NCBI GenBank assembly: GCA_017642625.1
Contig: JAGCOQ010000060.1
Coordinates: 1-7,283, forward strand
Origin: Alphaproteobacteria bacterium
GTDB taxonomy: Bacteria; Pseudomonadota; Alphaproteobacteria; Rs-D84
Reading direction: 5' to 3'
Length of the DNA stretch: 7,283 nt
The position numbers and the translations under genes are program-made. Below, one piece after another: positions 1 to 7,033 of this stretch. Below the pieces are notes generated by a model. That model was not told the DNA's origin. It saw only the letters and a program-made list of their open reading frames with translations, and ran no database searches. How positions within the stretch are numbered: the stretch's first letter is position 1; the number at the start of each line of letters is the position of its first letter.

Positions 1-2
1 CT

Positions 3-1469
3 GCGATTCGACCGATTGACGACACAATGTTGTTGTCATATGCCCTGCACGGCTCGTTGCATGGGCACGGGCTGGATGAACTGGCGACGAAATATCTGGG
101 ACACACCGATATTCCTTTCTCGTCGCTGTTCCCAGCCGGCACGCGCGACGCAGACAAACATTTTGATTTGTTGCCGATTGATACCGCCGCACCATACGCC
201 GCCGAAGATGCATCTGTTTGTTTCGCGCTGTATGAACTTATGCGACCGGAATTGGACGCAAATGAAAAACTGCGTAAATTGTATGAAACATGCGACCTGC
301 CCTTGATGCCTATTTTAATGCAGATGGAACGCAACGGCGTGTTGGTGAACCGCGCGGGGCTGAACAGTTTATCAGGCGCGTTCCATGACCAGTTGCAAAA
401 ACTTGAATCAGAAATCTGGAAATTGGCGGGACACGAATTTAATATCGCCAGTCCAAAGCAACTGGGGGCGATTCTGTTTGATGAATTGAAGTTGCCTGAA
501 AATCGCAAACGTTCAACGGACGCGGACACACTGAACGATTTAATCGATTCGCATCCGATTGTTGAAAAGATTTTGTCGTGGCGTTCAATCGCGAAATTGG
601 CGGGCACCTATGCGGACGCGTTGCCGAAACAGATTGCATCTGACGGTCGCATTCACACAACATATCTACAGACCAGCACGAACACCGGTCGCTTGTCCAG
701 TCGTGATCCGAATCTGCAAAACATTCCGATTAAAACCGAACTGGGCGAAGAGATTCGTAAATGTTTCGTCGCACCCGCGGGTCGCAAACTGATTTCCGTC
801 GATTATTCCCAGATTCAATTACGGTTGCTGGCGGATGTCGCAAATGTGAAAACTTTCCGCGAAACATTTAACGCGGGCGATGATATTCACGAACAAACCG
901 CGCGCAAGATTTTTGGTATCGCGAAAAATGCACCGGTGCCAAAGGAAATGCGTCGCGCCGCAAAAACGGTTAATTTCTCTATTATTTACGGCATATCTTC
1001 GTTCGGGCTGTCGGGGCAACTGGGGGTATCGCGTGGGCAAGCCGCAGAAATAATCAATTCATACATGGCGGGCATTCCGGAAATTAAAAAGTATATTGAT
1101 GATATTCACGCATTCGCAGAACGAAACGCGTGCGTTTATACGCCATGGGGTCGCCGAATCGAATTGCCTGAAATAAAAAATCCACGTATGCGTGCATATG
1201 CCATGCGTGCCGCCGTCAACGCACCGATTCAAGGGTTCGAGGCGGACATTGTCCGACTTGCCATGGTGGAAATTGACAAGAATATTATTCAACCGAATCA
1301 CGACATCATAAAAATGATTATGCAGGTTCACGATGAAATCATATTTGAATGCGACGAATCGCGCGCCGAAGAGTTCGCAATGAAAATTAAAACCGCAATG
1401 GAAACCGTGACGAAAATATCGGTGCCACTGGTCGCCGAATATGTAATCGGCGAAAAATGGGGAAAATAA
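3..1469 (+). CDS. polA: DNA polymerase I, C-terminal part (5' end outside window)
   Basis: This is the C-terminal 488 residues of DNA polymerase I, which fills gaps and removes primers during replication and repair. The frame is open from base 3, so the ATG at 27 is internal. The start of the visible part is the second half of the 3'-5' exonuclease domain: the DDTM motif (exo II Asp, codon 21-23) and YAAED (exo III Tyr codon 195-197, Asp codon 207-209) are intact, so proofreading is probably kept. The polymerase domain follows, with TGRLSSRDPNLQNIP (about 687-731), motif A DYSQIQLR (801-824), motif B RRAAKTVNFSIIYG with its Lys, Phe and Tyr (about 952-993), and motif C QVHDE (1323-1337). The C-terminus EKWGK is at the normal family end. 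One oddity: motif A has Gln where the family has Glu (DYSQIELR). The gene ends in a terminator shared with rnj. The 5'-3' exonuclease domain cannot be judged here. Confidence 0.97.
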   Translation, partial: AIRPIDDTMLLSYALHGSLHGHGLDELATKYLGHTDIPFSSLFPAGTRDADKHFDLLPIDTAAPYAAEDASVCFALYELMRPELDANEKLRKLYETCDLPLMPILMQMERNGVLVNRAGLNSLSGAFHDQLQKLESEIWKLAGHEFNIASPKQLGAILFDELKLPENRKRSTDADTLNDLIDSHPIVEKILSWRSIAKLAGTYADALPKQIASDGRIHTTYLQTSTNTGRLSSRDPNLQNIPIKTELGEEIRKCFVAPAGRKLISVDYSQIQLRLLADVANVKTFRETFNAGDDIHEQTARKIFGIAKNAPVPKEMRRAAKTVNFSIIYGISSFGLSGQLGVSRGQAAEIINSYMAGIPEIKKYIDDIHAFAERNACVYTPWGRRIELPEIKNPRMRAYAMRAAVNAPIQGFEADIVRLAMVEIDKNIIQPNHDIIKMIMQVHDEIIFECDESRAEEFAMKIKTAMETVTKISVPLVAEYVIGEKWGK

Positions 1470-1496
1470 AACACCGCCCAAACGGGCGGTGTTTTT
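1468..1496. terminator. Bidirectional intrinsic terminator between polA and rnj
   Basis: A perfect 9-bp GC-rich stem (ACACCGCCC, 1471-1479, with GGGCGGTGT, 1484-1492) closes an AAAC loop. Flanking A and T runs extend the pairing and give a U tract in both directions. It starts inside the polA stop codon and overlaps the rnj stop codon (1495-1497), so it can serve both convergent genes. Confidence 0.93.
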
Positions 1497-3315
1497 ATTT
1501 AAGAACAAAGTGAACACAATACTGCGGTTTTTTATCAGCCCCCAATGATGCACGAACAACTTTGTTTGACGCAACCTGGACCGCACGATACAAGTTATCT
1601 TGGCTCTTGCGTTCCGTCTTGGTCAAACCATCAATCGCCTTGGTAATTTCAATTTGGATTTGACGTTTCATAAATCCAGTTTCATCTGTTTCGAAAATAC
1701 CGGCACTAGAAACCTCTGGCGTGCCCTTAAGGAAACCGCGTTTATCAACCGGCAGCGTGACAAACACCGCACCACTGGTCGCGATTTTACGACGATTCTT
1801 ATACACTTGGTCGTCGGCGCTGCGTTCGGTTTCGCCCTCCATAACGACCATGCCGGTGTCAACTGTTTCACAAACATATGGTTCGTTTCCGTCCGACAGT
1901 GCAATCATTTCGCCGTTATGCACGACCATCATATATTTTGCGCCACCGCGTTCCATTGCCATCTTACCGTTCAGCATTTCAGTTATGTATTCACCATGCA
2001 TTGGGATTGACACTTGGGGGTGCACCATATCATAGAACCGTTCATATTCTGGACGGCCCGCGTGACCGCTGGCGTGAACATTGTTCGTATCAAATATAGT
2101 ATGTGTTTTGATACCCATACGCGCCAATTTGTTATACAGGAACGAAACATCTTGTTCGCGTCCCGGAATAATAATCGCACTGAACACAACCGTATCGGTC
2201 GGCATCAATTTCATTTCCTTTACATGACCACGACACAGACGCGTCAGCATAGCAAACTGTTCACCCTGGGAACCGGTCAAGTAAATCGCCTGCTTTTCCG
2301 CCGGCAAATCCTTAATCTCGTCAAACAAATACAAATCGTCATTGCCCAGATAGCCCATATCTATACCCATCTGACGAAACTCTGGCAATCCAACATATGG
2401 CACAGGGTTTGGATTACTGCGTTCTTTTATCGCAGCAATACGACCCGACATATGTGCCGCTTCGGCCAACATTTTCATACGCGCGATACTGCGGGAATAG
2501 CCGGTCACGATAACGCGCCCTGGGGCATTTTTCATAATTTCCGCCAAAGAATCACGCACTTGGATTTCGGTTGTTTGGACCTCTTGACGATCAGAGTCCG
2601 TTGAATCGCACGCACAGGCAAGCAATTTAGGATCCGAACCAATTTCACGCAACCGCGCAAAGTCGGTCGTATCTTCAATCGGGTTGTCGTCGTTAAATGT
2701 CCAGTCGCCCGTATGCAAAATCTTGCCCGCTGGGGTTTTGATAATTAACATCTGCGCTTCGGGCACTGAATGCGTGACGTGGAAAGTTTCCACTTCGAAT
2801 GGATCAAGTTTCAATGTCGCGCCATGGTGGTCAAAGATAATGATGTCTTTGCCATCACGCAATTCCATTTCCATACCCGCAAATGTTTTCTTGATGATTT
2901 CGCCCGGAAAACGTGTGCAATAAATCGGCTTTTTAAACTTTGGCCAAATAAACTTTAATGCACCAATGTGGTCTTCGTGGCCGTGGGTAATAACGAAAGC
3001 GACAACATCTTTCTTGTGCTTTTCCAGCCAAGTTGTGTCGCAATATTGAACGTCACCAGCACCGATTTCTTCTTCCAAGAAACCCATACCACAATCCACG
3101 ACCAGATATTTGCCCTTATACTTATAGACATACATATTCTGGCCAATGTGTTCCAAACCGCCCAGCGCAACGAAGTATATTTTTTCATCATTTTCTTCGG
3201 ATTCATGCGCAGGTTTATCTGCGATAGTTTTTGCTTTTTTAACGCGTTTTGCGGATTCGTCCGCGGCGATTTCTTCTGCGATTTCCGCAGGTTTTGCTTT
3301 ATGTAATCTTACCAT
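1495..3315 (-). CDS. rnj: Ribonuclease J (metallo-beta-lactamase / beta-CASP RNase)
   Basis: RNase J is a zinc-dependent cytoplasmic enzyme with 5'-3' exo- and endonuclease activity, used in mRNA decay and rRNA maturation. The 606-residue product shows the full family pattern: GGLEHIGQN at 52-60, the metal motif HGHEDH at 111-116, HSVPEA at 182-187 (metal-binding His), HTGDW at 201-205 (bridging Asp 204), DSTD at 237-240 (usually DSTN), the beta-CASP region with GSQGE at 348-352, HASGHAG at 414-420 and PMHGE at 438-442. A C-terminal domain follows. The start is supported by AGGA placed 6 nt before the ATG. Residues 1-44 are an extra Lys/Glu/Ala-rich extension, probably disordered, ahead of the normal family beginning, so the protein is somewhat longer than is typical. 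The gene has its own promoter and a long folded leader. Function is secure; the role of the extension is unknown. Confidence 0.95.
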   Translation of the reverse strand: MVRLHKAKPAEIAEEIAADESAKRVKKAKTIADKPAHESEENDEKIYFVALGGLEHIGQNMYVYKYKGKYLVVDCGMGFLEEEIGAGDVQYCDTTWLEKHKKDVVAFVITHGHEDHIGALKFIWPKFKKPIYCTRFPGEIIKKTFAGMEMELRDGKDIIIFDHHGATLKLDPFEVETFHVTHSVPEAQMLIIKTPAGKILHTGDWTFNDDNPIEDTTDFARLREIGSDPKLLACACDSTDSDRQEVQTTEIQVRDSLAEIMKNAPGRVIVTGYSRSIARMKMLAEAAHMSGRIAAIKERSNPNPVPYVGLPEFRQMGIDMGYLGNDDLYLFDEIKDLPAEKQAIYLTGSQGEQFAMLTRLCRGHVKEMKLMPTDTVVFSAIIIPGREQDVSFLYNKLARMGIKTHTIFDTNNVHASGHAGRPEYERFYDMVHPQVSIPMHGEYITEMLNGKMAMERGGAKYMMVVHNGEMIALSDGNEPYVCETVDTGMVVMEGETERSADDQVYKNRRKIATSGAVFVTLPVDKRGFLKGTPEVSSAGIFETDETGFMKRQIQIEITKAIDGLTKTERKSQDNLYRAVQVASNKVVRASLGADKKPQYCVHFVLK

Positions 3316-3420
3316 TTATAATCCTTTTTTTATGTTTATATTTTCGTCACCGCTGGAATCCATTGCCAATAAAGAAACATCTTTATTCGTAGTGAATCCG
3401 CGGCGACGTGCCGTTCCCCA
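3316..3420 (-). other. Coding-like 34-codon frame abutting rnj, no clean start
   Basis: On the minus strand this frame runs open from just after a TAA (3421-3423) to a TAA whose last base touches the rnj ATG. The reading looks protein-like (basic start ARRRGF, then TNKDVSLL, MDSSGDEN, INIKKGL). It has no ATG until codon 20; an in-frame TTG lies at codon 18. An out-of-frame ATG (3419-3421) sits directly at its beginning, followed by GGGG: with one G fewer the whole frame would be opened by that ATG. No good Shine-Dalgarno sequence precedes either start. It may be a chance frame within the structured leader, a short leader peptide starting at codon 20, or a frameshifted small gene. Confidence 0.22.
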
Positions 3421-3481
3421 TTAAATTAAGTCAAATTAAAAGGGATTGTTGTCGGTATTGTCATAATACTGACCTCTCTGT
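3316..3481 (-). promoter_or_regulatory. Long structured 5' leader of rnj
   Basis: From the predicted start site near 3481, the rnj mRNA would have about 165 nt before its ATG. Two foldable parts are visible. Near the 5' end, GTC-x-GTATT and AATAC-x-GAC (3451-3473) form a hairpin with one mismatch. Closer to the gene, 3350-3403 forms an extended stem: CCGC/GCGG, GGA/TCC, CATT/AGTG and a perfect AATAAAG/CTTTATT top (3368-3387) over a 6-nt loop, with small internal loops. It lacks a U tract and is not a terminator. Feedback control of RNase J by leader cleavage is a plausible role, but it is inference. Confidence 0.5.
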
Positions 3482-3487
3482 GTGCCA

Positions 3488-3515
3488 ATTATACCAAATT
3501 ACCCAAAAAAATCAA
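3488..3515 (-). promoter_or_regulatory. Predicted sigma-70 promoter of rnj
   Basis: On the minus strand, TTGATT (3510-3515) and a perfect TATAAT (3488-3493) are separated by 16 bp. This places the transcription start near 3481, well upstream of the rnj ATG at 3315. It is the best promoter match in the divergent gap. Confidence 0.65.
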
Positions 3516-3545
3516 TAAAAATGTCCATTTTTACCCACTTCCGTA

Positions 3546-3573
3546 TTGACAAAAGTGCGATATGTAATACACT
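3546..3573 (+). promoter_or_regulatory. Predicted promoter of the 236-residue membrane protein gene
   Basis: A perfect -35 box TTGACA (3546-3551) is followed after 16 bp by TACACT (3568-3573). Transcription would start near 3580, giving a leader of about 20 nt that contains the AAAGGA ribosome binding site. It lies back to back with the rnj promoter. Confidence 0.6.
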
Positions 3574-3598
3574 GGTGGCATAACCAAAAGGATTTATT

Positions 3599-4309
3599 AT
3601 GGAAAATGACCCACTAACATTTGAAGAAAAACAAGATCACGCTTTTGACAATTACAGAAATCGACGCGACAAATTAGCCAACACTTTAAGAAAGACAGCT
3701 AACAAGAGTTCTTTCCACGACAACATGGTTGCGTGCTTGGTTGGTGGTGCTGTGTTTGGTGCTTTGATGGCGATTATGCTTGGTCGTGCCAATTCTGATG
3801 TTCCTGTGCGTGATGCCAAGGGGCGTATTGTTGAATATAAGTATGACGGCCACAGAATGACCCGCACAATGTTGGCAACTTTGGCGATTGCAATGTTGCT
3901 TGCAGCGGCAACACTTGGCATCGAAGATCTTAAAGCCAACTACCGCAATAAAAAGCAAGGGCTTATCTTAGCCGATGATATGTTTGACAAATCTTTTGAA
4001 AAAGCATTAAAGACATATCTGCCAGAAGTCAATGCACCTTTCCGCGCCATTGTTGCACGCGTTCTGATTATGAACAATATGTCATATTCTGAATTAAAGG
4101 CATTGCGTTCAATCGCTACATCTGCTGCGGTGCAGTATAACGAAGAAACAGGACATTATGACATATCCGAAAAAGCCATAGACGAAGCATCAAAAATCAT
4201 TGAAAACTTTGTCAATTCTCACATTGATGTCGGCACCAATGTCATACGCATCATGCATGGCGAACGTCCGACTGACTATTATTTGCAGTTGCATGAAAAC
4301 CAAAGATAA
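3599..4309 (+). CDS. Hypothetical protein with two transmembrane helices
   Basis: I do not recognise a family for this 236-residue protein. The start is well supported: AAAAGGA lies 6 nt before the ATG and a good promoter stands just upstream. Residues 1-42 are hydrophilic and basic (NYRNRRDKLANTLRK). Residues 43-62 form a hydrophobic helix with a GxxxG motif (G50, G54). A short charged loop follows (63-90), then a second helix at about 91-108. The remaining 128 residues are soluble, mostly predicted helical, and end at HENQR. With basic residues on the N-terminal side and after helix 2, both termini are probably cytoplasmic, forming a hairpin in the inner membrane. The gene stands alone between divergent rnj and convergent alaS and has its own promoter and terminator. 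No enzyme motif or metal site was seen. Confidence 0.8.
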   Translation: MENDPLTFEEKQDHAFDNYRNRRDKLANTLRKTANKSSFHDNMVACLVGGAVFGALMAIMLGRANSDVPVRDAKGRIVEYKYDGHRMTRTMLATLAIAMLLAAATLGIEDLKANYRNKKQGLILADDMFDKSFEKALKTYLPEVNAPFRAIVARVLIMNNMSYSELKALRSIATSAAVQYNEETGHYDISEKAIDEASKIIENFVNSHIDVGTNVIRIMHGERPTDYYLQLHENQR

Positions 4310-4338
4310 AAAAATCCGGCAATCGCCGGATTTTTTTT
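4308..4338. terminator. Bidirectional intrinsic terminator between the 236-residue gene and alaS
   Basis: The stem AATCCGGC (4313-4320) pairs with GCCGGATT (4325-4332) around an AATC loop. An A run on the left and a T run on the right extend it and make it work in both directions. It begins within the upstream stop codon (4307-4309) and lies just before the alaS stop (4345-4347), so both genes are cleanly ended. Confidence 0.93.
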
Positions 4339-4344
4339 ATTCCC

Positions 4345-6423
4345 CTATTCTGCCAATGTTCCAACCGACATAGTGATACGACGAATACCACTGCTGATTG
4401 ATTTTTCCTTGTTCACCTTGGCACGAATAATTTCACCAGTGTGATAAACATGTGTTCCACCACAGAGTTCACAAGAAACATCACCCGCGGTAATAACTTT
4501 TACTTTATCGCCATACTTTTCACTGAACAATGCCATCGCGCCACGTTTTTTGGCTTCATCCAAAGACATTTCTTCGTGTTTAACCGGCATATCGGCGGCA
4601 ATCCATTTATTCACCAATTCTTCGACCGCAGTTTTTTCTTCTGCTGTCATGGCGCGACCATAACTAAAATCGAATCGCACAGAATCCGGTGAAACTTTTG
4701 ATCCGCGCTGTTCAACATCATCATTCAAGACTTGTTGCAACGCCGCCTGAAGTAAATGTGTCGCGGTATGTGCGCGTGCAGTTTGCTGGCGCACAGGTTC
4801 ATTTATTTGTGTCGTGACCGTATCACCGACCGCGACATCTGCGACCAAGTTTCCCTTATGCACAACAACACTGTCCACGCGATTCGTTTCCATAACATTC
4901 ATAACCGGTGCACCGTCGCGCAGAATTGTCCCCATATCACCAACCTGACCCCCTTGGGTGCCATAGAAGTTTGTTTTATCCAACGCGATTTCAACTTCGT
5001 CGCCAGACGACGCAGACTTTACAAATTCACCATTTTTCAGAATCGCCAACACGCGTGATTGCAAAGACGCGTCAGGTGCATACTTTGACGAATCGTCGGT
5101 CGCCGGCAAATCGCCCTGTGATTCCCACAGCACACGCGTGCCCTTGGTATCTGCACGTGAACGTTCCTTTTGTTCCGCCATAGATTTTTCAAAGCCCGCA
5201 ACATCAACCGCGATATTTTTATCACGCAAAATCATTTGCGTTAAATCCAATGGGAAACCATAGGTATCAAATAATTTAAATGCAACTTCGCCTGGCAACA
5301 CACCGTTGTTGATTTTCGGCAATTCTGCATCCAACAATTTCATACCGTTTTGCAACATATCTGCAAAAGCGTTTTCTTCGTTTTCAATAATTTCAACAAC
5401 GCGTTTTTGTTCGCGTGCCAATTCTGGATACGCATCACCCATTTCTGTAATCAATGCCGGATACAGTTTTGACAACAACGCACCACGATGCCCCAACATC
5501 TGACCATGACGCATTGCGCGACGCAAGATTCGACGAATCACATAGCCACGATCAGTGTTTGATGGGATAACACCATCTGCAATCGCAAAACCAACAGAAC
5601 GCAAATGGTCGGTAATAACTTTGAACGAAGTGACATTTTCAGGCGTTTCATGCACCCCCGTCACATCACTTACCGCGCGTTTCAACGCAACAAACAAATC
5701 GGTATCATAGTTATCCATTTTGTTTTGCAATATTGCTGCGACACGTTCCAGTCCGGCCCCAGTATCAATATTTTTCTTTGGCAGTGGTGTCAAATTACCA
5801 TTCGCATCGCGATCAAACTGCATAAACACATCGTTCCATATTTCAACATAGCGTTCGCCTTCATCGGCCGCGCCCGGCAAACCACCCGGCAAATCAGCAC
5901 CCATATCATAGTGCATTTCAGAACAAGGGCCACATGGTCCGGTATCGCCCGCCGACCACCAGTTATCTTTATCCCCCAGTCGTATTGCTTCTTTGCCTGC
6001 TACTTTTTTCCAAATCGCTGTGGCTTCGTCATCAGAATAATGTGTTGTCACAACAATACGATTCGGATCCAGTTTAAATACTTTGGTCAACAATTCCCAC
6101 GACATAGCAATTGCTTCTTCTTTGAAATAATCACCGAACGACCAATTCCCCATCATTTCAAAGAAAGTATGATGCCGACCGTCAAAACCAACATCTTCCA
6201 AATCATTATGTTTACCACCAGCACGAATACATTTCTGAATATCGGCGACACGTGGCGCAAATGCTGGTTCAATTCCTTGCAATATACCCTTCCATGGAAC
6301 CATACCGGCAACAGTAAACAATAATGTCGGATCATCAGGTATCAACGAAGCCGATGGCACAATTTTATGTCCATGCGATTCAAAATAATCTAAAAACGCT
6401 TTGCGTATATCATTATAAGTCAT
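4345..6423 (-). CDS. alaS: Alanyl-tRNA synthetase, lacking the C-terminal C-Ala domain
   Basis: Alanyl-tRNA synthetase charges tRNA-Ala with alanine and clears mischarged serine and glycine. Numbering from the Met at 6423 (692 residues), the class II catalytic core contains RAGGKHNDLE (67-76), RHHTFFEMMGNWSFGDYF (83-100), GDTGPCGPCSE (159-169) and GAGLER (222-227). The editing domain contains FYGTQGGQVGD (486-496), HTATH (552-556) and CGGTH (654-658), giving all four zinc ligands. The protein then ends at SGIRRITMSVGTLAE, where family members continue with a coiled coil and the C-Ala domain; the E. coli enzyme has about 876 residues. An upstream in-frame ATG (6435) would add four residues. 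I prefer 6423 because GGGGA lies 5 nt before it, the predicted transcript starts only about 9 nt before 6435, and family members begin at this point. Enzyme identity is secure; the start choice is moderate. Confidence 0.94.
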   Translation of the reverse strand: MTYNDIRKAFLDYFESHGHKIVPSASLIPDDPTLLFTVAGMVPWKGILQGIEPAFAPRVADIQKCIRAGGKHNDLEDVGFDGRHHTFFEMMGNWSFGDYFKEEAIAMSWELLTKVFKLDPNRIVVTTHYSDDEATAIWKKVAGKEAIRLGDKDNWWSAGDTGPCGPCSEMHYDMGADLPGGLPGAADEGERYVEIWNDVFMQFDRDANGNLTPLPKKNIDTGAGLERVAAILQNKMDNYDTDLFVALKRAVSDVTGVHETPENVTSFKVITDHLRSVGFAIADGVIPSNTDRGYVIRRILRRAMRHGQMLGHRGALLSKLYPALITEMGDAYPELAREQKRVVEIIENEENAFADMLQNGMKLLDAELPKINNGVLPGEVAFKLFDTYGFPLDLTQMILRDKNIAVDVAGFEKSMAEQKERSRADTKGTRVLWESQGDLPATDDSSKYAPDASLQSRVLAILKNGEFVKSASSGDEVEIALDKTNFYGTQGGQVGDMGTILRDGAPVMNVMETNRVDSVVVHKGNLVADVAVGDTVTTQINEPVRQQTARAHTATHLLQAALQQVLNDDVEQRGSKVSPDSVRFDFSYGRAMTAEEKTAVEELVNKWIAADMPVKHEEMSLDEAKKRGAMALFSEKYGDKVKVITAGDVSCELCGGTHVYHTGEIIRAKVNKEKSISSGIRRITMSVGTLAE

Positions 6424-6450
6424 GTATTTCCCCATTTTTTTATCTGTCCA

Positions 6451-6479
6451 ATTTTACTCGCAATAAACCATGGTTGCAA
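6451..6479 (-). promoter_or_regulatory. Predicted promoter of alaS
   Basis: On the minus strand TTGCAA (6474-6479) and TAAAAT (6451-6456) are spaced by exactly 17 bp. Transcription would start near 6444, giving a leader of about 21 nt to the ATG at 6423 but only about 9 nt to the ATG at 6435. The -35 box is one arm of a dyad shared with the divergent gene. Confidence 0.55.
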
Positions 6480-6492
6480 TCTAAAATTGCAA
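6474..6492. repeat. Dyad holding both -35 boxes of divergent promoters (possible operator)
   Basis: TTGCAAT (6474-6480) and ATTGCAA (6486-6492) form a perfect 7-bp inverted repeat around the 5-bp spacer CTAAA. Its arms contain the predicted -35 box of alaS and that of the 159-residue membrane protein gene. The symmetry suits a dimeric DNA-binding protein, but it could simply reflect two similar -35 boxes. No regulator is identified. Confidence 0.45.
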
Positions 6493-6516
6493 CAAGTGCA
6501 TAAAATGTGGTATAAT
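6487..6516 (+). promoter_or_regulatory. Predicted promoter of the 159-residue membrane protein gene
   Basis: A perfect -10 box TATAAT (6511-6516) lies 18 bp after TTGCAA (6487-6492). Transcription would start near 6523, leaving a very short leader of about 16 nt with AAAGG as the ribosome binding site. Confidence 0.55.
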
Positions 6517-6538
6517 AATAAATAAAGGTAAAACAGAT

Positions 6539-7018
6539 ATGAAAAAGGGATTGTTATATGCTGCGATTGCGTTGGCTGCGATTGTTATCGTGGCGGGCTT
6601 CAGCATGCAACTGGGGACCCCACCGGATTTTCATATTCCCGAATCTGTTGCCGACGAAGTTTTGTTTGTTTGCCCGATGGCAAGCACGACGTGGGATTCT
6701 ATTGCGCTGGTTCTGCACCCATTTTCGAAATATATCGTCAGTGCCTTTTTCTTTGCGGTTGTTTTATTGCTGTTTGGTTGGGGTTGGCAATTATATCAAA
6801 ACTTAATCACCGATAAATTCAAACGCGAATCATTCAAGACAATTTGGGGACTTACCAAGTTCACATTTTGGGCCGGCGTAGTTGTGTGGTTATTACTTGC
6901 CACACCCAACAGTTTCCGCCGTGTTGAACGCACTGATGTTGGTGGTGATTGGATCTTGTGTGAAAGCACCACAGATGGTGCGAAACCCGTTCTTGCGAAG
7001 TATGTTCGCAGACGGTGA
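6539..7018 (+). CDS. Hypothetical small membrane protein with three hydrophobic segments
   Basis: I do not recognise a family for this 159-residue protein. The start follows an AAAGG site 10 nt upstream and a TATAAT promoter. It begins MKKGLLYAA, a basic start followed by a hydrophobic segment (about 5-22) that could be a membrane anchor or an uncleaved signal. Residues 25-65 are a polar loop. Further helices lie at about 66-83 and 106-121, separated by a basic stretch (TDKFKRESFK) that should be cytoplasmic. This puts the 25-65 loop and the C-terminal tail (122-159) outside the inner membrane. The only two cysteines, C45 and C141, both fall on that outer side and could form a disulfide; this is inference. 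The gene is divergent from alaS and lies 193 bp before hup. No clear terminator follows it, so some read-through into hup is possible. Confidence 0.78.
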   Translation: MKKGLLYAAIALAAIVIVAGFSMQLGTPPDFHIPESVADEVLFVCPMASTTWDSIALVLHPFSKYIVSAFFFAVVLLLFGWGWQLYQNLITDKFKRESFKTIWGLTKFTFWAGVVVWLLLATPNSFRRVERTDVGGDWILCESTTDGAKPVLAKYVRRR

Positions 7019-7033
7019 TATTTGTCAATATTT

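Noticed and set aside
1059..1586. Minus-strand open frame opposite the end of polA.
   Set aside because: It overlaps conserved polA motifs B and C and runs through the terminator; no start signal or recognisable protein.
2014..2604. Plus-strand open frame opposite rnj.
   Set aside because: It mirrors the conserved beta-CASP coding region; no promoter or ribosome binding site was seen for it.
3565..3570. TAATAC as the -10 box paired with TTGACA at 3546.
   Set aside because: The spacer would be only 13 bp; TACACT at 3568-3573 gives an acceptable 16 bp.
3600..4344. Idea that the short AlaRS comes from a frameshift, with the C-Ala remnant downstream.
   Set aside because: A clean terminator begins 7 bp after the stop codon, and the region beyond encodes the plus-strand 236-residue protein; no C-Ala-like sequence appears on the minus strand.
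5605..6324. Long plus-strand open frame opposite alaS.
   Set aside because: It lies wholly inside the well-conserved alaS catalytic region and has no ribosome binding site; its composition is what the antisense of alaS gives.
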